Origin: Caulobacter segnis
Lineage (GTDB): Bacteria > Pseudomonadota > Alphaproteobacteria > Caulobacterales > Caulobacteraceae
DNA length: 64,000 bases
Assembly (NCBI RefSeq): GCF_029543125.1
Contig: NZ_JARQWW010000001.1
Span: forward strand, 372,001-436,000
Reading direction: 5' to 3'
The translations under genes and the position numbers were made by a program. Shown here one piece after another: positions 45,884-54,518 of the stretch. The notes under the pieces are model-generated. The model was given only the letters and a program-made list of their open reading frames with translations. It searched no databases and had not been told where the DNA came from. Positions within the stretch are counted from its first letter, which is position 1. Each line of letters starts with the position of its first letter.

Positions 45884-47014
45884 ATGCGCATCGCCTACTT
45901 CGTGCATAACCTGCGGGATCCGGCGGTGCGGCGCCGGCTGTGGCTGCTTCGGCTGGGCGGGGCGGAGGTCAGCCTGCTGGGCTTTCGGCGCTCCGAAGAG
46001 CCTGTCGCGTCGGCGCCCGGCGAACCCGTCGTCGATCTGGGCCGCACCCACGATGCGGCCATGGGCCAGCGGGCGCTGGCCGTGGCCAAGGCCGTGGCGC
46101 GCACCCCTTTTCTGCGCGCCGCCGTCGCCGGTCGCGACGTGATCATGGCCCGCAACCTGGAGACCCTGGCAGTGGCCTGCGCCGCGCGAGCCGTTCACGC
46201 GCCGAAAGCCAAGCTGATCTACGAGTGCCTGGATGTTCACCGCAGCCTGTTGGGCGACGGGTTCAAGTCCAAGGCCATGCGATGGGTCGAGCGGGCCTTG
46301 ATGGCCCGTTGCGATCAGGTGGTGGTCTCCTCCCCCGCCTTCGTCGAACACTACTTCCAGCCGCGCCAAGGCCTGTCGCGCCCCTGGCTGCTGATCGAGA
46401 ACAAGCTGGTCCATGATCGCGGCCTGGACGCCGCTGCGGCCACGCTCGGCGGTCCGCCGCCGGGGCCGCCCTGGACCATCGGTTGGTTCGGCGTGATCCG
46501 CTGCGCCAAGAGCCTGTCCATGCTGCGCCAGATCGCCTCGGCCCTGCCCGACCAGGTCCGCGTGGTCATCCGCGGGCAGGTGGCGCGCCACGAGTTCGAC
46601 GACTTCGACGGCCAGGTCGCCGCCACGCCGGGCATGTCCTATCTGGGACCCTATGAGCCTGCGGATGTGTCGCGCTGTTATGGCGAGGTCCATTTCAGCT
46701 GGGCGATCGACTATTTTGAGGAAGGGCAAAACTCCCTCTGGCTGCTGCCCAACCGCCTCTATGAGGGCGGCCGCAACGGCGTGCCGGCCCTGGCCTTGGC
46801 CGGGGTGGAGACCGGGCGCTGGGTGGCCGAACGCGGTGCGGGCCTGGTGCTTGCCGATCCGGTGAGGGAGGCGATCGCGCACCTGTCGAGCCTCACCGCA
46901 GCCGAGTACGCCGCCTTGCGGATGCGGGTGGAGGAACTCCCCCCCTCCACCTTCACCTATGACAGCCGCGACAGCGCCCGCCTGGTGGCGGCGCTAGCCA
47001 CCCGCGCAGCCTGA
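45884..47014 (+). CDS. GT4-like (GT-B fold) glycosyltransferase
   Basis: This 376-residue protein starts MRIAYFVHNLRDPAVRRR and has a GT-B plan: IMARNLETLAVACAAR, LIYECLDVHRSLLG, QVVVSSPAFVEHYF and a C-terminal nucleotide-sugar domain (WTIGWFGVIRCAKSLSML; SYLGPYEPADVSRCYGEVHFSW; LPNRLYEGGRNGVPALA). The acceptor and sugar are unknown. GAGG 5 bases upstream favours the ATG at 45884 over an earlier in-frame codon. Confidence 0.87.
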   Translation: MRIAYFVHNLRDPAVRRRLWLLRLGGAEVSLLGFRRSEEPVASAPGEPVVDLGRTHDAAMGQRALAVAKAVARTPFLRAAVAGRDVIMARNLETLAVACAARAVHAPKAKLIYECLDVHRSLLGDGFKSKAMRWVERALMARCDQVVVSSPAFVEHYFQPRQGLSRPWLLIENKLVHDRGLDAAAATLGGPPPGPPWTIGWFGVIRCAKSLSMLRQIASALPDQVRVVIRGQVARHEFDDFDGQVAATPGMSYLGPYEPADVSRCYGEVHFSWAIDYFEEGQNSLWLLPNRLYEGGRNGVPALALAGVETGRWVAERGAGLVLADPVREAIAHLSSLTAAEYAALRMRVEELPPSTFTYDSRDSARLVAALATRAA

Positions 47015-47024
47015 GGGATCAGCC

Positions 47025-48068
47025 ATGAACACGGACAAGCACGCCGATGTCCTGGTGGTCATCCCCTGCCTCAACGAGGCGGCGCATCTGCCTCACCTGC
47101 TGGAATGGCTGACCGCCGAGACGGGTGACGACGCCCTGATCGTCGTGGCCGACGGCGGCAGCCATGACGGAAGCCGCCAGATCGTCGAGGCCGCCGCCGA
47201 GCGCTGGCCCAAGGTGCGCCTGCTGGCCAATCCGGGCCGCATCCAGTCGATCGGGGTCAACGCCGCGGTCGCTCAGTACGGACGCGGCCGCCGGCACCTG
47301 ATCCGTATCGACGCTCATGCGGGCTATCCCAAGGGATTCATCCGGGGACTGATCGAAACGGCCAGAACCATCGGCGCGCAGTCCGTGACCGTGCCCATGA
47401 GGACGATCGGCGAAGGCTGCTTTCAGCGCGCGGCGGCGGCGGCCCAAAACTCCTTCCTCGGCGCCGGCGGTTCGGCCCATCGGCAAGGCGCGGCCAGCGG
47501 CTGGGTCGATCACGGCCATCACGCACTCATGGATCTGACGGCCTTCCGCGAGGTGGGCGGCTATGATGAGGGCTTCAGTCACAACGAGGACGCCGAGCTC
47601 GACCTGCGCCTGACGCAGGAGGGCGGCCGCATCTGGCTGGCGGCGGATCTGGCGATTCTCTATCGGCCCCGCAGCCGGCCCGGCGCTCTTTTCACCCAGT
47701 ATCGCAACTATGGCCGGGGCCGCGCCATGACGGCGGCGCGGCACAAGGTGCGGCTGAAGCCGCGGCAGGCCGCGCCCCTGCTGGTCGCCCCCAGCGTCGC
47801 GGCGGCCGTCATCGGCCTGGGATTCGCGCCGATCACCCCGCTGGCTCTGGGACTGGCGGCGCCGGCCGCCGCGTGGGCCGGGCTCTGCCTGGGGCTTGGC
47901 GTGCTCACGGGCCTCAAGGTCCGCGACCGCTGCGCCATGCTCTCCGGGGTGGCGGCCATGATCATGCATCTGGGGTGGTCGCTGGGTTTCTGGGGTGAGC
48001 GGCTGTCGGCGACATTGCAGCCCCCGCGTCTGCCGCTTCTGGTCAGGCCCGCCGTGGCGGACGCCTGA
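47025..48068 (+). CDS. Family 2 glycosyltransferase, ExoA-like
   Basis: This 347-residue enzyme has VLVVIPCLNEAAHLPHLLEW, VVADGGSHDGS, the IRIDAHAGYP motif (D-x-H in place of D-x-D) and HNEDAELDLRLTQEGGRI. Two to three membrane helices follow at the C-terminus. This resembles ExoA, the membrane-bound beta-1,3-glucosyltransferase of succinoglycan synthesis. GAGGG at 7 bases supports the start. It ends the second glycosyltransferase operon. Confidence 0.88.
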   Translation: MNTDKHADVLVVIPCLNEAAHLPHLLEWLTAETGDDALIVVADGGSHDGSRQIVEAAAERWPKVRLLANPGRIQSIGVNAAVAQYGRGRRHLIRIDAHAGYPKGFIRGLIETARTIGAQSVTVPMRTIGEGCFQRAAAAAQNSFLGAGGSAHRQGAASGWVDHGHHALMDLTAFREVGGYDEGFSHNEDAELDLRLTQEGGRIWLAADLAILYRPRSRPGALFTQYRNYGRGRAMTAARHKVRLKPRQAAPLLVAPSVAAAVIGLGFAPITPLALGLAAPAAAWAGLCLGLGVLTGLKVRDRCAMLSGVAAMIMHLGWSLGFWGERLSATLQPPRLPLLVRPAVADA

Positions 48069-48184
48069 CCTCGCCGCATCACGTCGACAAAAGGTCGTCG
48101 CCCGCGATTGAACGCTTGATCGCGGCGACGCTTGGCGACATCAGGGAACGCCCGCCGGAAAGCCGGCCAAACACGGACGAGATG

Positions 48185-49165
48185 ATGAGCACCGGTCTTG
48201 AGGCCTATCTTCGCGAGCAAGGCGCGCCGCAGAGCCTGAGCGAGCTGATCCTGGCCACGGCCGACGCCTGCGTCGAGATCGCCCAGCTCGTGCGCTTCGG
48301 CGCCGCCGGCGACCTGGCCTCGGCCTCCGGCGCCGAGAACGTCCAGGGCGAGGTGCAGAAGAAGCTCGACATCCTGGCCAACGACATCCTGCTGCGCGAC
48401 TGCGCCAAGGCCGCCGGCCTCAAGGCCATGGCCTCCGAAGAGATGGACGACGTCGTGCCGGTGCGCGACCTGGACGGCGAAGGCTGGCTGCTGCTGTTCG
48501 ATCCGCTGGACGGCTCCAGCAACATCGACGTCAACGTCTCCATCGGCACCATCTTCTCGATCCTGCCCGCGCCGCGCACTGAAGCACGCCCGGCGATCGA
48601 GGCGGACTTCCTGCAGACCGGCCGCGCTCAGGCGGCGGCCGGCTATGTGGTCTATGGCCCGCAGACCACCCTGGTGCTGACCGTGACCGGCGCACCTGCG
48701 GTGTTCACCCTGGCCGCCGACGGAAGCTGGACGCCTTCGGGCGCGACCATGTCGATCCCGGCCAAGGCTAAGGAATTCGCCATCAACGCCTCCAACCACC
48801 GCCACTGGAGCGAGCCCATGCGCGCCCACGTGGAAGGCTGGCTGGCCGGCGCCGACGGTCCGCGCGGCCGCGACTTCAACATGCGCTGGATCGCCTCGAT
48901 GGTGGCCGATGTTCACCGCGTGCTCACCCGCGGCGGCGTGTTCCTCTACCCCTGGGACAAGCGCATGGGTGAGAAGGCCGGCAAACTGCGCCTGCTCTAT
49001 GAAGCCAATCCCATGACCCTCTTGGTGGAGCGTGCCGGCGGCGCGTCCTTCGACGGCAAGAACGGCTCGATCCTGGATACTCCGGTCACCGGCCTGCACC
49101 AGCGGGTGTCGGTGATGCTCGGGGCCAGCGAAGAGATCGCGATCCTGATCGAAGCAGGTCTCTGA
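48185..49165 (+). CDS. fbp: Fructose-1,6-bisphosphatase class 1
   Basis: This 326-residue gluconeogenic enzyme removes the 1-phosphate of fructose-1,6-bisphosphate. Its metal site is in ASEEMDD and the hallmark LFDPLDGSSNIDVNVSIGTI, and its substrate site in NASNHRHW, RWIASMVADVHRVLTRGGVF and KLRLLYEANPM. It feeds hexose phosphate to nucleotide-sugar synthesis, which fits its place after the polymer genes. The ATG at 48185 has GGA 7 bases upstream; an adjacent ATG lies at 48182. Confidence 0.95.
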   Translation: MSTGLEAYLREQGAPQSLSELILATADACVEIAQLVRFGAAGDLASASGAENVQGEVQKKLDILANDILLRDCAKAAGLKAMASEEMDDVVPVRDLDGEGWLLLFDPLDGSSNIDVNVSIGTIFSILPAPRTEARPAIEADFLQTGRAQAAAGYVVYGPQTTLVLTVTGAPAVFTLAADGSWTPSGATMSIPAKAKEFAINASNHRHWSEPMRAHVEGWLAGADGPRGRDFNMRWIASMVADVHRVLTRGGVFLYPWDKRMGEKAGKLRLLYEANPMTLLVERAGGASFDGKNGSILDTPVTGLHQRVSVMLGASEEIAILIEAGL

Positions 49166-49190
49166 GCCCCACCGGACGCCGACGCATGCA

Positions 49191-49238
49191 TTGACAGCAT
49201 TGCGAGCACGGGATGTACTTCTTACCTCGTGAGGTGAG
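49191..49238 (+). promoter_or_regulatory. Promoter and operator of the FitAB-like module
   Basis: TTGACA (49191-49196) and TGTACT (49214-49219) are separated by 17 bases. An inverted repeat with 8-base arms and one mismatch (CTTACCTC-GT-GAGGTGAG, 49221-49238) follows and includes the ribosome site. Bound toxin-antitoxin complex would block transcription and translation alike. Confidence 0.65.
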
Positions 49239-49240
49239 AA

Positions 49241-49492
49241 ATGGCGACACTGACGGTTCGAAACATCGACAATGAAGTGAAGGAGCGCTTGCGTGTGCAG
49301 GCGGCTCGCCATGGCCGGTCGATGGAAGAGGAAGTCCGGGCAATATTGAAGCGCGCCGTTGGTGGGATCGATGGGGCTGGCCTGTGGGAGCTGTCGCGAC
49401 AGCTCTTTGAGGATCGTGGGGTTAGCCTGGAGCTTCCGAGCCGAGCTTCGGACAGGGCCGCGATGTTGTTCGACCCGAGTGAACACGAGTGA
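49241..49492 (+). CDS. FitA-like ribbon-helix-helix antitoxin
   Basis: This 83-residue protein opens with ATLTVRNIDNEVKERLRVQA and RHGRSMEEEVRAIL, the ribbon-helix-helix fold of FitA/plasmid-stability antitoxins, and has an acidic C-terminus to neutralise the toxin. GAGGTGAG precedes its ATG. Its stop overlaps the toxin GTG start. Confidence 0.92.
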   Translation: MATLTVRNIDNEVKERLRVQAARHGRSMEEEVRAILKRAVGGIDGAGLWELSRQLFEDRGVSLELPSRASDRAAMLFDPSEHE

Positions 49493-49902
49493 TCGTTCTC
49501 GACACCAATGTGCTGTCGGAGTTGATGAAAGCGCAGCCTTCCCCGGGTGTCCGCGACTGGCTTTTGCAGCTTGGAGACGTCGCCATCTCCACCACGACAA
49601 TTTCGATCTTCGAGATCGAATACGGGTTGGCGCGACTGCCCAGCGGTCGCAGACGTGACGACCTGACGGAGCGGTTCAACACACTGACCAGCGCCATGTC
49701 CATCTTGCCGCTTGATGACATGGCCGCGCGCGCGGCGGGCCGATTGCGCGCGTCTCGTGACGCGTCGGGACTGACCTCTCAGCCGTCCGACATGATGATC
49801 GGCGGCATCGCTTTCGTTACAAGCGCAATGCTCGCGACCCGTAATATCCGCGATTTCGAAGGGCTGCCGCTTCGACTTGTCGATCCCTGGCGATCTCATT
49901 GA
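49489..49902 (+). CDS. FitB-like PIN-domain toxin
   Basis: This 137-residue PIN ribonuclease has acidic residues in VLDTNVLSELM, ISIFEIEYG and QPSDMMIGGIA, followed by TRNIRDFEGL. The start is GTG within the antitoxin stop (GTGA). Length and motif order fit FitB/VapC toxins. It is the second of three toxin-antitoxin modules in this window. Confidence 0.92.
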   Translation: MIVLDTNVLSELMKAQPSPGVRDWLLQLGDVAISTTTISIFEIEYGLARLPSGRRRDDLTERFNTLTSAMSILPLDDMAARAAGRLRASRDASGLTSQPSDMMIGGIAFVTSAMLATRNIRDFEGLPLRLVDPWRSH

Positions 49903-49949
49903 GCCTTGGCGGCTCGGCCGGAAGCTTGGCCTCAAAGCCGCCGCATCCC

Positions 49950-49970
49950 TGTGATGGAAAGTTCATCACA
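49950..49970. repeat. Perfect inverted repeat TGTGATG-7-CATCACA
   Basis: Seven-base arms flank a 7-base centre, 48 bases after the FitB stop and about 130 bases before the next gene. It may be a terminator stem or an operator. The half-site spacing is wrong for a standard CRP site. Confidence 0.4.
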
Positions 49971-50103
49971 TCACGAAGACTTGTGACGCTTGCGCGCGTC
50001 CGGGCGCGGGATGCACGGCCTGGGCGGTGGACGATCCGCCAAAGCTGTTCTTTGCTTGGGGCATGATCGCTAGTCGATCACGGGGTCTGTCGGGGACTTG
50101 GGC

Positions 50104-50376
50104 ATGGCGAGCCGCAAAGCTGCGCGTCCGGGATTGAAGCGCCTCATGGTGATGGCGCTGATCACCCTTACGAGCCTGCCGCTCACCGGAGCCGTCTGGT
50201 CGTTGATGGCGGCGCGCAGCTTCGGCGACGCCCTTTTCGTTGTCGAGGTGCTGGCCCCTGCGGCCCTGACCTTCGTGGCCGGCAACATCACCGCCTTGAT
50301 CATCATCCGGCGCTCGACGCGCCGGCCGGTTCGGCCGCTGACCAGCCGCCTGACGCCCAACCGCTTCATGCGGTGA
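50104..50376 (+). CDS. Small two-helix membrane protein
   Basis: This 90-residue protein has a basic N-terminus (ASRKAARPGLKR), a helix near 13-36 (LMVMALITLTSLPLTGAVW), a second helix (VLAPAALTFVAGNITALII) and a basic tail (RRSTRRPVRPLTSRL). GGGGA lies about 10 bases before the ATG. A clear stem-loop follows the stop. No family was recognised. Confidence 0.6.
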   Translation: MASRKAARPGLKRLMVMALITLTSLPLTGAVWSLMAARSFGDALFVVEVLAPAALTFVAGNITALIIIRRSTRRPVRPLTSRLTPNRFMR

Positions 50377-50389
50377 CGTCGGCAGTGCG

Positions 50390-50419
50390 GCTCCCGATCA
50401 TCCAGAGACGATCGGGAGC
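50390..50419 (+). terminator. Stem-loop after small membrane protein gene
   Basis: A perfect 10-bp stem (GCTCCCGATC/GATCGGGAGC) with a 10-base loop starts 13 bases past the stop at 50376. No T-run follows, so termination is inferred from stem strength and position. Confidence 0.6.
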
Positions 50420-50666
50420 GCCGGGTCTTGAAGGTTCAAGTCGGTCCCGCGGTGAGGCCCCAGCCCCCTGATCGCGTTACACACCGCCCCCAGCTCTGGC
50501 GCGCGCGGCTGTCGGCCACACGGCCGAGCCAGAAGCGCGAAACCCAAAGGTTCGCCCCCAGAACTGCCTTCACTGGCGCGGCGCGGCCCCGGATGCAAAG
50601 GCGCGGTTACTCATATCGTGCGCAGCCAAGACCGCATCCCGCACAACCTGTTTGTTGAGCCGCATG

Positions 50667-50682
50667 GTGGTTGTTCAACCAC
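50667..50682 (-). terminator. Stem-loop after regulator gene
   Basis: GTGGTTG-TT-CAACCAC forms a compact 7-bp hairpin 9 bases beyond the regulator stop on the minus strand. The T-run is absent. Confidence 0.4.
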
Positions 50683-50691
50683 AGCCCACGA

Positions 50692-51621
50692 TCAGGCTTC
50701 GCTGACCCAAAGATGCGAGACTCCAAGCCGGTCGATCCGCGCCAGCATCCGCCGCAGATCGGCGTCATTGGCTTCGGCCATCCGGTGTAGTTGCGGAAGG
50801 ACCGACCTTGGCGGCGTCGCAACGCAGCCATGCGATCCGCGGTGACAGAAGCCGGCGTTCTCAAGCAGCTGAAGATGACGGCGGACCGTCTCCCGGCTGA
50901 GCGTCAGCCCAGCGGTGAGATCGACGATGCGCCTTGGGCGGGCGTAATCGTGCGGCGTCCGCACCCATGCCCCCAGATCCTCGGGGTCGACACCTTCGAT
51001 GTTCTCCATGACCAGTTGAAGAAGCACCAGGCTGGTCAGCACGCTGCCCGTCAACGTCACCAGGGCCGGACAGATGCGCAGAGCGTACTCGGAGACGATG
51101 CGGTTGACGGCCCGGATCAGCGGGTCGGCCGCCGGCTCCACATCCGGGCTTGGATCAGCGACCACGCCGCCTCGCCAGAGCTCCAGAAATAGGTCACGCG
51201 TCCGATCATATCGCTCCTGCTGCAAGGCGATGTAGGACTCCGACATCACCGCGCTGCGCGGGATGACCACTCCGGCCGGCGTCGTCACGCAAAGGCCGCG
51301 CTCGACCAGCGCCACAAAGCGCCGACGCACCGTCTCGAAGGGCAGGCCCAGGGACTGGGCCACCGCATTCATGCTCACCGGACGGCGAAGCTCGTCGGGC
51401 GCCGACTCCTCCAGCCGCCCGTAAAGGACCGCCAGATCGGCGTCGCGATCGACCGGAGCCATGTTGGCGTCGAGCGCGGTGGTGAAAACGAGGGCCTCGA
51501 CAAGATCGCCCTCCCCGCCGGTGATGCGCACCAGATCGCGGACATAGGCGAGGCTCGCCAAGGTGATCCGCTGGAAGGCCGGGTCCGTGTCGAACGCCTT
51601 CGGCGACAGAGGATCGAGCAT
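50692..51621 (-). CDS. Regulator with two winged-helix domains
   Basis: This 309-residue protein has two similar helix-turn-helix segments. The first is near 80-115 (MNAVAQSLGLPFETVRRRFV, then GLCVTTPAGVVIP). The second is near 235-270 (DLTAGLTLSRETVRRHLQLL, then GFCHRGSHGCVATP). Each is preceded by a helical region, as if an ancestral unit had duplicated. No ligand domain is recognised. It lies 66 bases past the end of the aldehyde dehydrogenase operon on the same strand and is a candidate regulator of that island. The ribosome site at its ATG is weak. Confidence 0.75.
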   Translation of the reverse strand: MLDPLSPKAFDTDPAFQRITLASLAYVRDLVRITGGEGDLVEALVFTTALDANMAPVDRDADLAVLYGRLEESAPDELRRPVSMNAVAQSLGLPFETVRRRFVALVERGLCVTTPAGVVIPRSAVMSESYIALQQERYDRTRDLFLELWRGGVVADPSPDVEPAADPLIRAVNRIVSEYALRICPALVTLTGSVLTSLVLLQLVMENIEGVDPEDLGAWVRTPHDYARPRRIVDLTAGLTLSRETVRRHLQLLENAGFCHRGSHGCVATPPRSVLPQLHRMAEANDADLRRMLARIDRLGVSHLWVSEA

Positions 51622-51687
51622 GACGCCAAGGATAGCGTCACGGCAGCGCTTGGTAAATGCGGCGGGCCTCTGCGCCCAGTATGCCGC

Positions 51688-53100
51688 CTAGCGCCTGATC
51701 TGCCCGTCGACGTACTTGCGCATGCCCATGCCATAGGGTGGACGCAGCATCTTCAGCGGGCCGATGTCCTTAGGTATTTGGGTGAACACCGCCTTCTTGT
51801 GGCTGAACTCGCGAAAGCCGTCCTCGCCGTGATAGCCGCCCATGCCGGCGGGGCCGACGCCGCCGAACGGCAGCTCCTCCTGGGCCACGTGCATGATCAC
51901 GTCATTGACCGTCACCCCGCCCGAGGTGGTGCGCGACAGCACCTTGTCCCGCTCTGCAGTGTCGGTCCCGAACCAGTAGAGCCCGAGCGGCCGGTCGTGG
52001 GCGTTGATGTAGTCCACCGCCTCGTCGATCCGCTCATAGGTCTTGATGGGCAGGATCGGGCCGAAGATCTCCTCGCGCATGATCTTCAGGTCGTCGCTGG
52101 GGTCGATGACCAGGGTGGGGGCGATCTTGCGATGCTCCTGCTGGGCGAGGGTCTCGCCGGCGGGGTTGATCTCGATGACGCGGGCGCCGCTGGCCCGGGC
52201 CTCGTCCAGATAGCCCTGGAGGCGGTCATGGTGCCGCTGGGAGACCACGGCGGTGTAGTCGGGGTTGTCGCGGATCGTGGGGAACATCCGCTCCACCGAC
52301 TTGGCGGCTTCGTCCACGAAGCTTTCCAGCTTGTCCCGGGGAGCCAGCACATAGTCGGGGGCCAGGCAGATCTGGCCGGCGTTGAGGGTCTTGCCGTTCA
52401 TCACCCGGGCCGCCGCCGTGGCCATGTCGGCCGAACGGCTGAGGATCACCGGGCTCTTGCCGCCCAGCTCCAGGGTGACGGGGACCAGGTTCTCGGCGGC
52501 CGCCCGCATCACATGGCGGCCGATGCTCGTGGCGCCGGTGAACAGCAGGTGGTCGAAGGCCAGGCGGGTGAAGGCCTCGCCGATTTCAGGCCCGCCCACC
52601 ACCACGGCGATCTCCTCTTCGGAGAAGGCCGAGCCGAACATCCGGGCCATCAGGGCCGAGGTTGCAGGCGTGTGCTCCGACGGCTTGATTAGGGCCCGGT
52701 TGCCGGCCGCCAGCACTCCGGCCAAGGGCGTGAAGGTCAGGTTCACCGGGAAGTTCCAGGGGCTGATGATCCCCACCACTCCCTTGGGCTGGAACACCAA
52801 TTCGGCCCTGGCGCCGAACAGACCCAGGATCGCCGGCGTGGTCTTGCGCTTCTGGGGGCGCATCCATTTGGCCAGGTTCGCCTTGGCATGTTTGAGCGCC
52901 CCGATGGAGGCGGCGACATCAGTGAAGGCGGTCACGTCCGGCGAGCGGGCGCCGAAGTCCTCGTTGGCCGCATCCTCGATCTCGCGCCGATGATCGACCA
53001 GCAGGGCGATGCAGCGCTCGATCCGCTCGACCCGCACCTGGGCGCTGGGCGCGCCGTCGCGCAAGTGCGCCGCCTTCTGGCGTGCAAGCAGGGCTTTCAT
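51688..53100 (-). CDS. NAD(P)-dependent aldehyde dehydrogenase (coniferyl-aldehyde dehydrogenase-like)
   Basis: This 470-residue enzyme has GVVGIISPWNFPVNLTFTPL, the catalytic Glu 211 in VTLELGGKSPVIL and Cys 245 in AGQICLAPDYVLAP, with EEIFGPILPIKTYE near the C-terminus. Overall it matches the coniferyl-aldehyde dehydrogenase subgroup, which is shorter and lacks the usual GQxC spacing of betaine-aldehyde enzymes. It follows the MFS gene by 8 bases and would oxidise an aldehyde from the pathway. The start at 53100 is chosen because upstream frame sequence overlaps the permease gene. Confidence 0.92.
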   Translation of the reverse strand: MKALLARQKAAHLRDGAPSAQVRVERIERCIALLVDHRREIEDAANEDFGARSPDVTAFTDVAASIGALKHAKANLAKWMRPQKRKTTPAILGLFGARAELVFQPKGVVGIISPWNFPVNLTFTPLAGVLAAGNRALIKPSEHTPATSALMARMFGSAFSEEEIAVVVGGPEIGEAFTRLAFDHLLFTGATSIGRHVMRAAAENLVPVTLELGGKSPVILSRSADMATAAARVMNGKTLNAGQICLAPDYVLAPRDKLESFVDEAAKSVERMFPTIRDNPDYTAVVSQRHHDRLQGYLDEARASGARVIEINPAGETLAQQEHRKIAPTLVIDPSDDLKIMREEIFGPILPIKTYERIDEAVDYINAHDRPLGLYWFGTDTAERDKVLSRTTSGGVTVNDVIMHVAQEELPFGGVGPAGMGGYHGEDGFREFSHKKAVFTQIPKDIGPLKMLRPPYGMGMRKYVDGQIRR

Positions 53101-53108
53101 CGGACCGG

Positions 53109-54518
53109 TCAGGCTGGCGTCGAGGAGGAGGCGTCCGACCGGCCGCCGCCACGAACGAAGTAGAGCAGAACGAGCCCGGCGAGCATCAGGCCCGCGACGG
53201 GAGCGAACCCGGCCTGCTGGCTTTTGAAGGCGCGGGTGAAGCCGTCCACCAGCAGCGGTCCGAGCCACATGGTGGCGGTCTGCGACAGGGCGAAGAGTCC
53301 GAAGAAGGCGCCGGCCTCCCCCGGCGGGGTCAACCGCACCATCAAGGTGCGCGAGGACGCCCAGGACGCGGTGCCGAACACCGACAGGACAAAAGCCGCC
53401 GCCAGATAAAGCACCTCCGGCGCCGTGCCGAAGAGACCACCCCAAAGTCTTGCCTGCTCGTCGGCGGCAAAGAAGAGGAGCAATCTGGTCGGCGAGGTGG
53501 TGATCTGGGCCAGGAGCGCCAGAACAGTGACGACGATCTCCAGCTTGAAGGCCTCCCGCGGCCCCATGCGATCATCAAGCCAGCCGCCGAGAACACCGCC
53601 GGCCACGCCGCTGACGCAGGAGACGACGCCAAGGATCAAAAGCTCGGTGACGCCCCAGCCCATGACCCCGGCCGCATAGACTCCTCCAAAGACCAGCAGG
53701 GCCATCTTGCCGTCGATATAGAGCATCCGCGCAGCCAGATAGATCACCACGTCCCTCGGCGCCCTGGCCCCACGCAGCAGGCCGATCAGATGGCGCGCGC
53801 CGGCGACAAAGGCGCGAGGCAAACCCATCCCCGTCGAAGGGGCGTCCTTGGCGAAAAGCAGAACAGGCAAAGCGCCGATAAGGAAGACCACCGCAACGAT
53901 CGGACCGACGATGCGGTCCGGCTCATGAGCCGCGCGCTCAAGGCCGAACAGGGGTTGCGCCGGAAGGAAGCTGAGCCCCGGCGTGCCCGGCAGAACGAAG
54001 GCGGCCAGCACCGCCAGCAGCAGGATGATCGAAATCCCATTTCCCAAAGACAGGGCCAGGCCCGAGGCGCGCGCCTGTTCTTGCGGCTTGGCCGCCCCCA
54101 TAAGCATGGCGTTGTAGAATACGTCGCCGTAGGAGAGCAGGATGGAGATCGCCAGCAGAAGCAGGAAGGCTGCGCCGACTCCAAGTCCTGCGCCGCCGGC
54201 CGGCGTCACCAGCCAAAGCGCCGCGATCAGAGGGACCGCCGCCAGGCTCAGGCCCGCCAGCCAGGGACGCCGCGCGCCCATCTGATCGACCGCCGCGCCG
54301 AGAAAGGGCGCGGTGAAGGCCACGATCAGGCTGGACAGCAGGTGATAGGCCGCCACGGTCGACTGCCCCTTGACCGGATCGCCGACCACGGCGGTGGCGA
54401 AGTAGGGGATGAAGACGTAGGTGCCGATCAGGATGATGTAGGGGTCGCGCGCCCCTTGATAGAAGGCCCAGCTCCAGGCGCTGAGCGACAGCGGCGATCG
54501 TGCGCTGGGGCGGCTCAT
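53109..54518 (-). CDS. MFS permease, UMF1/Atg22-like
   Basis: This 469-residue protein has about 12 membrane helices. Features include WSWAFYQGARDPYIILIGTY at the start, the GAAVDQMGARRPWL loop between helices 2 and 3, and a second-half repeat (GGWLDDRMGPREAFKLEI). The first helices resemble the UMF1/Atg22 branch. It overlaps the dimethylformamidase-like gene by four bases and likely carries that enzyme's substrate or product across the inner membrane. Confidence 0.88.
   Translation of the reverse strand: MSRPSARSPLSLSAWSWAFYQGARDPYIILIGTYVFIPYFATAVVGDPVKGQSTVAAYHLLSSLIVAFTAPFLGAAVDQMGARRPWLAGLSLAAVPLIAALWLVTPAGGAGLGVGAAFLLLLAISILLSYGDVFYNAMLMGAAKPQEQARASGLALSLGNGISIILLLAVLAAFVLPGTPGLSFLPAQPLFGLERAAHEPDRIVGPIVAVVFLIGALPVLLFAKDAPSTGMGLPRAFVAGARHLIGLLRGARAPRDVVIYLAARMLYIDGKMALLVFGGVYAAGVMGWGVTELLILGVVSCVSGVAGGVLGGWLDDRMGPREAFKLEIVVTVLALLAQITTSPTRLLLFFAADEQARLWGGLFGTAPEVLYLAAAFVLSVFGTASWASSRTLMVRLTPPGEAGAFFGLFALSQTATMWLGPLLVDGFTRAFKSQQAGFAPVAGLMLAGLVLLYFVRGGGRSDASSSTPA

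Larger units (their letters stand above)
50377..50691. other. Intergenic stretch between convergent genes
   Basis: Apart from the two stem-loops listed separately at its ends, nothing recognisable is present. Short open frames here have poor codon pattern and no ribosome site. Confidence 0.5.

Noticed and set aside
49950..49970. CRP or FNR binding site reading of TGTGATG...CATCACA
   Set aside because: The TGTGA and TCACA halves are 11 bases apart instead of 6, and FNR half-sites do not fit.
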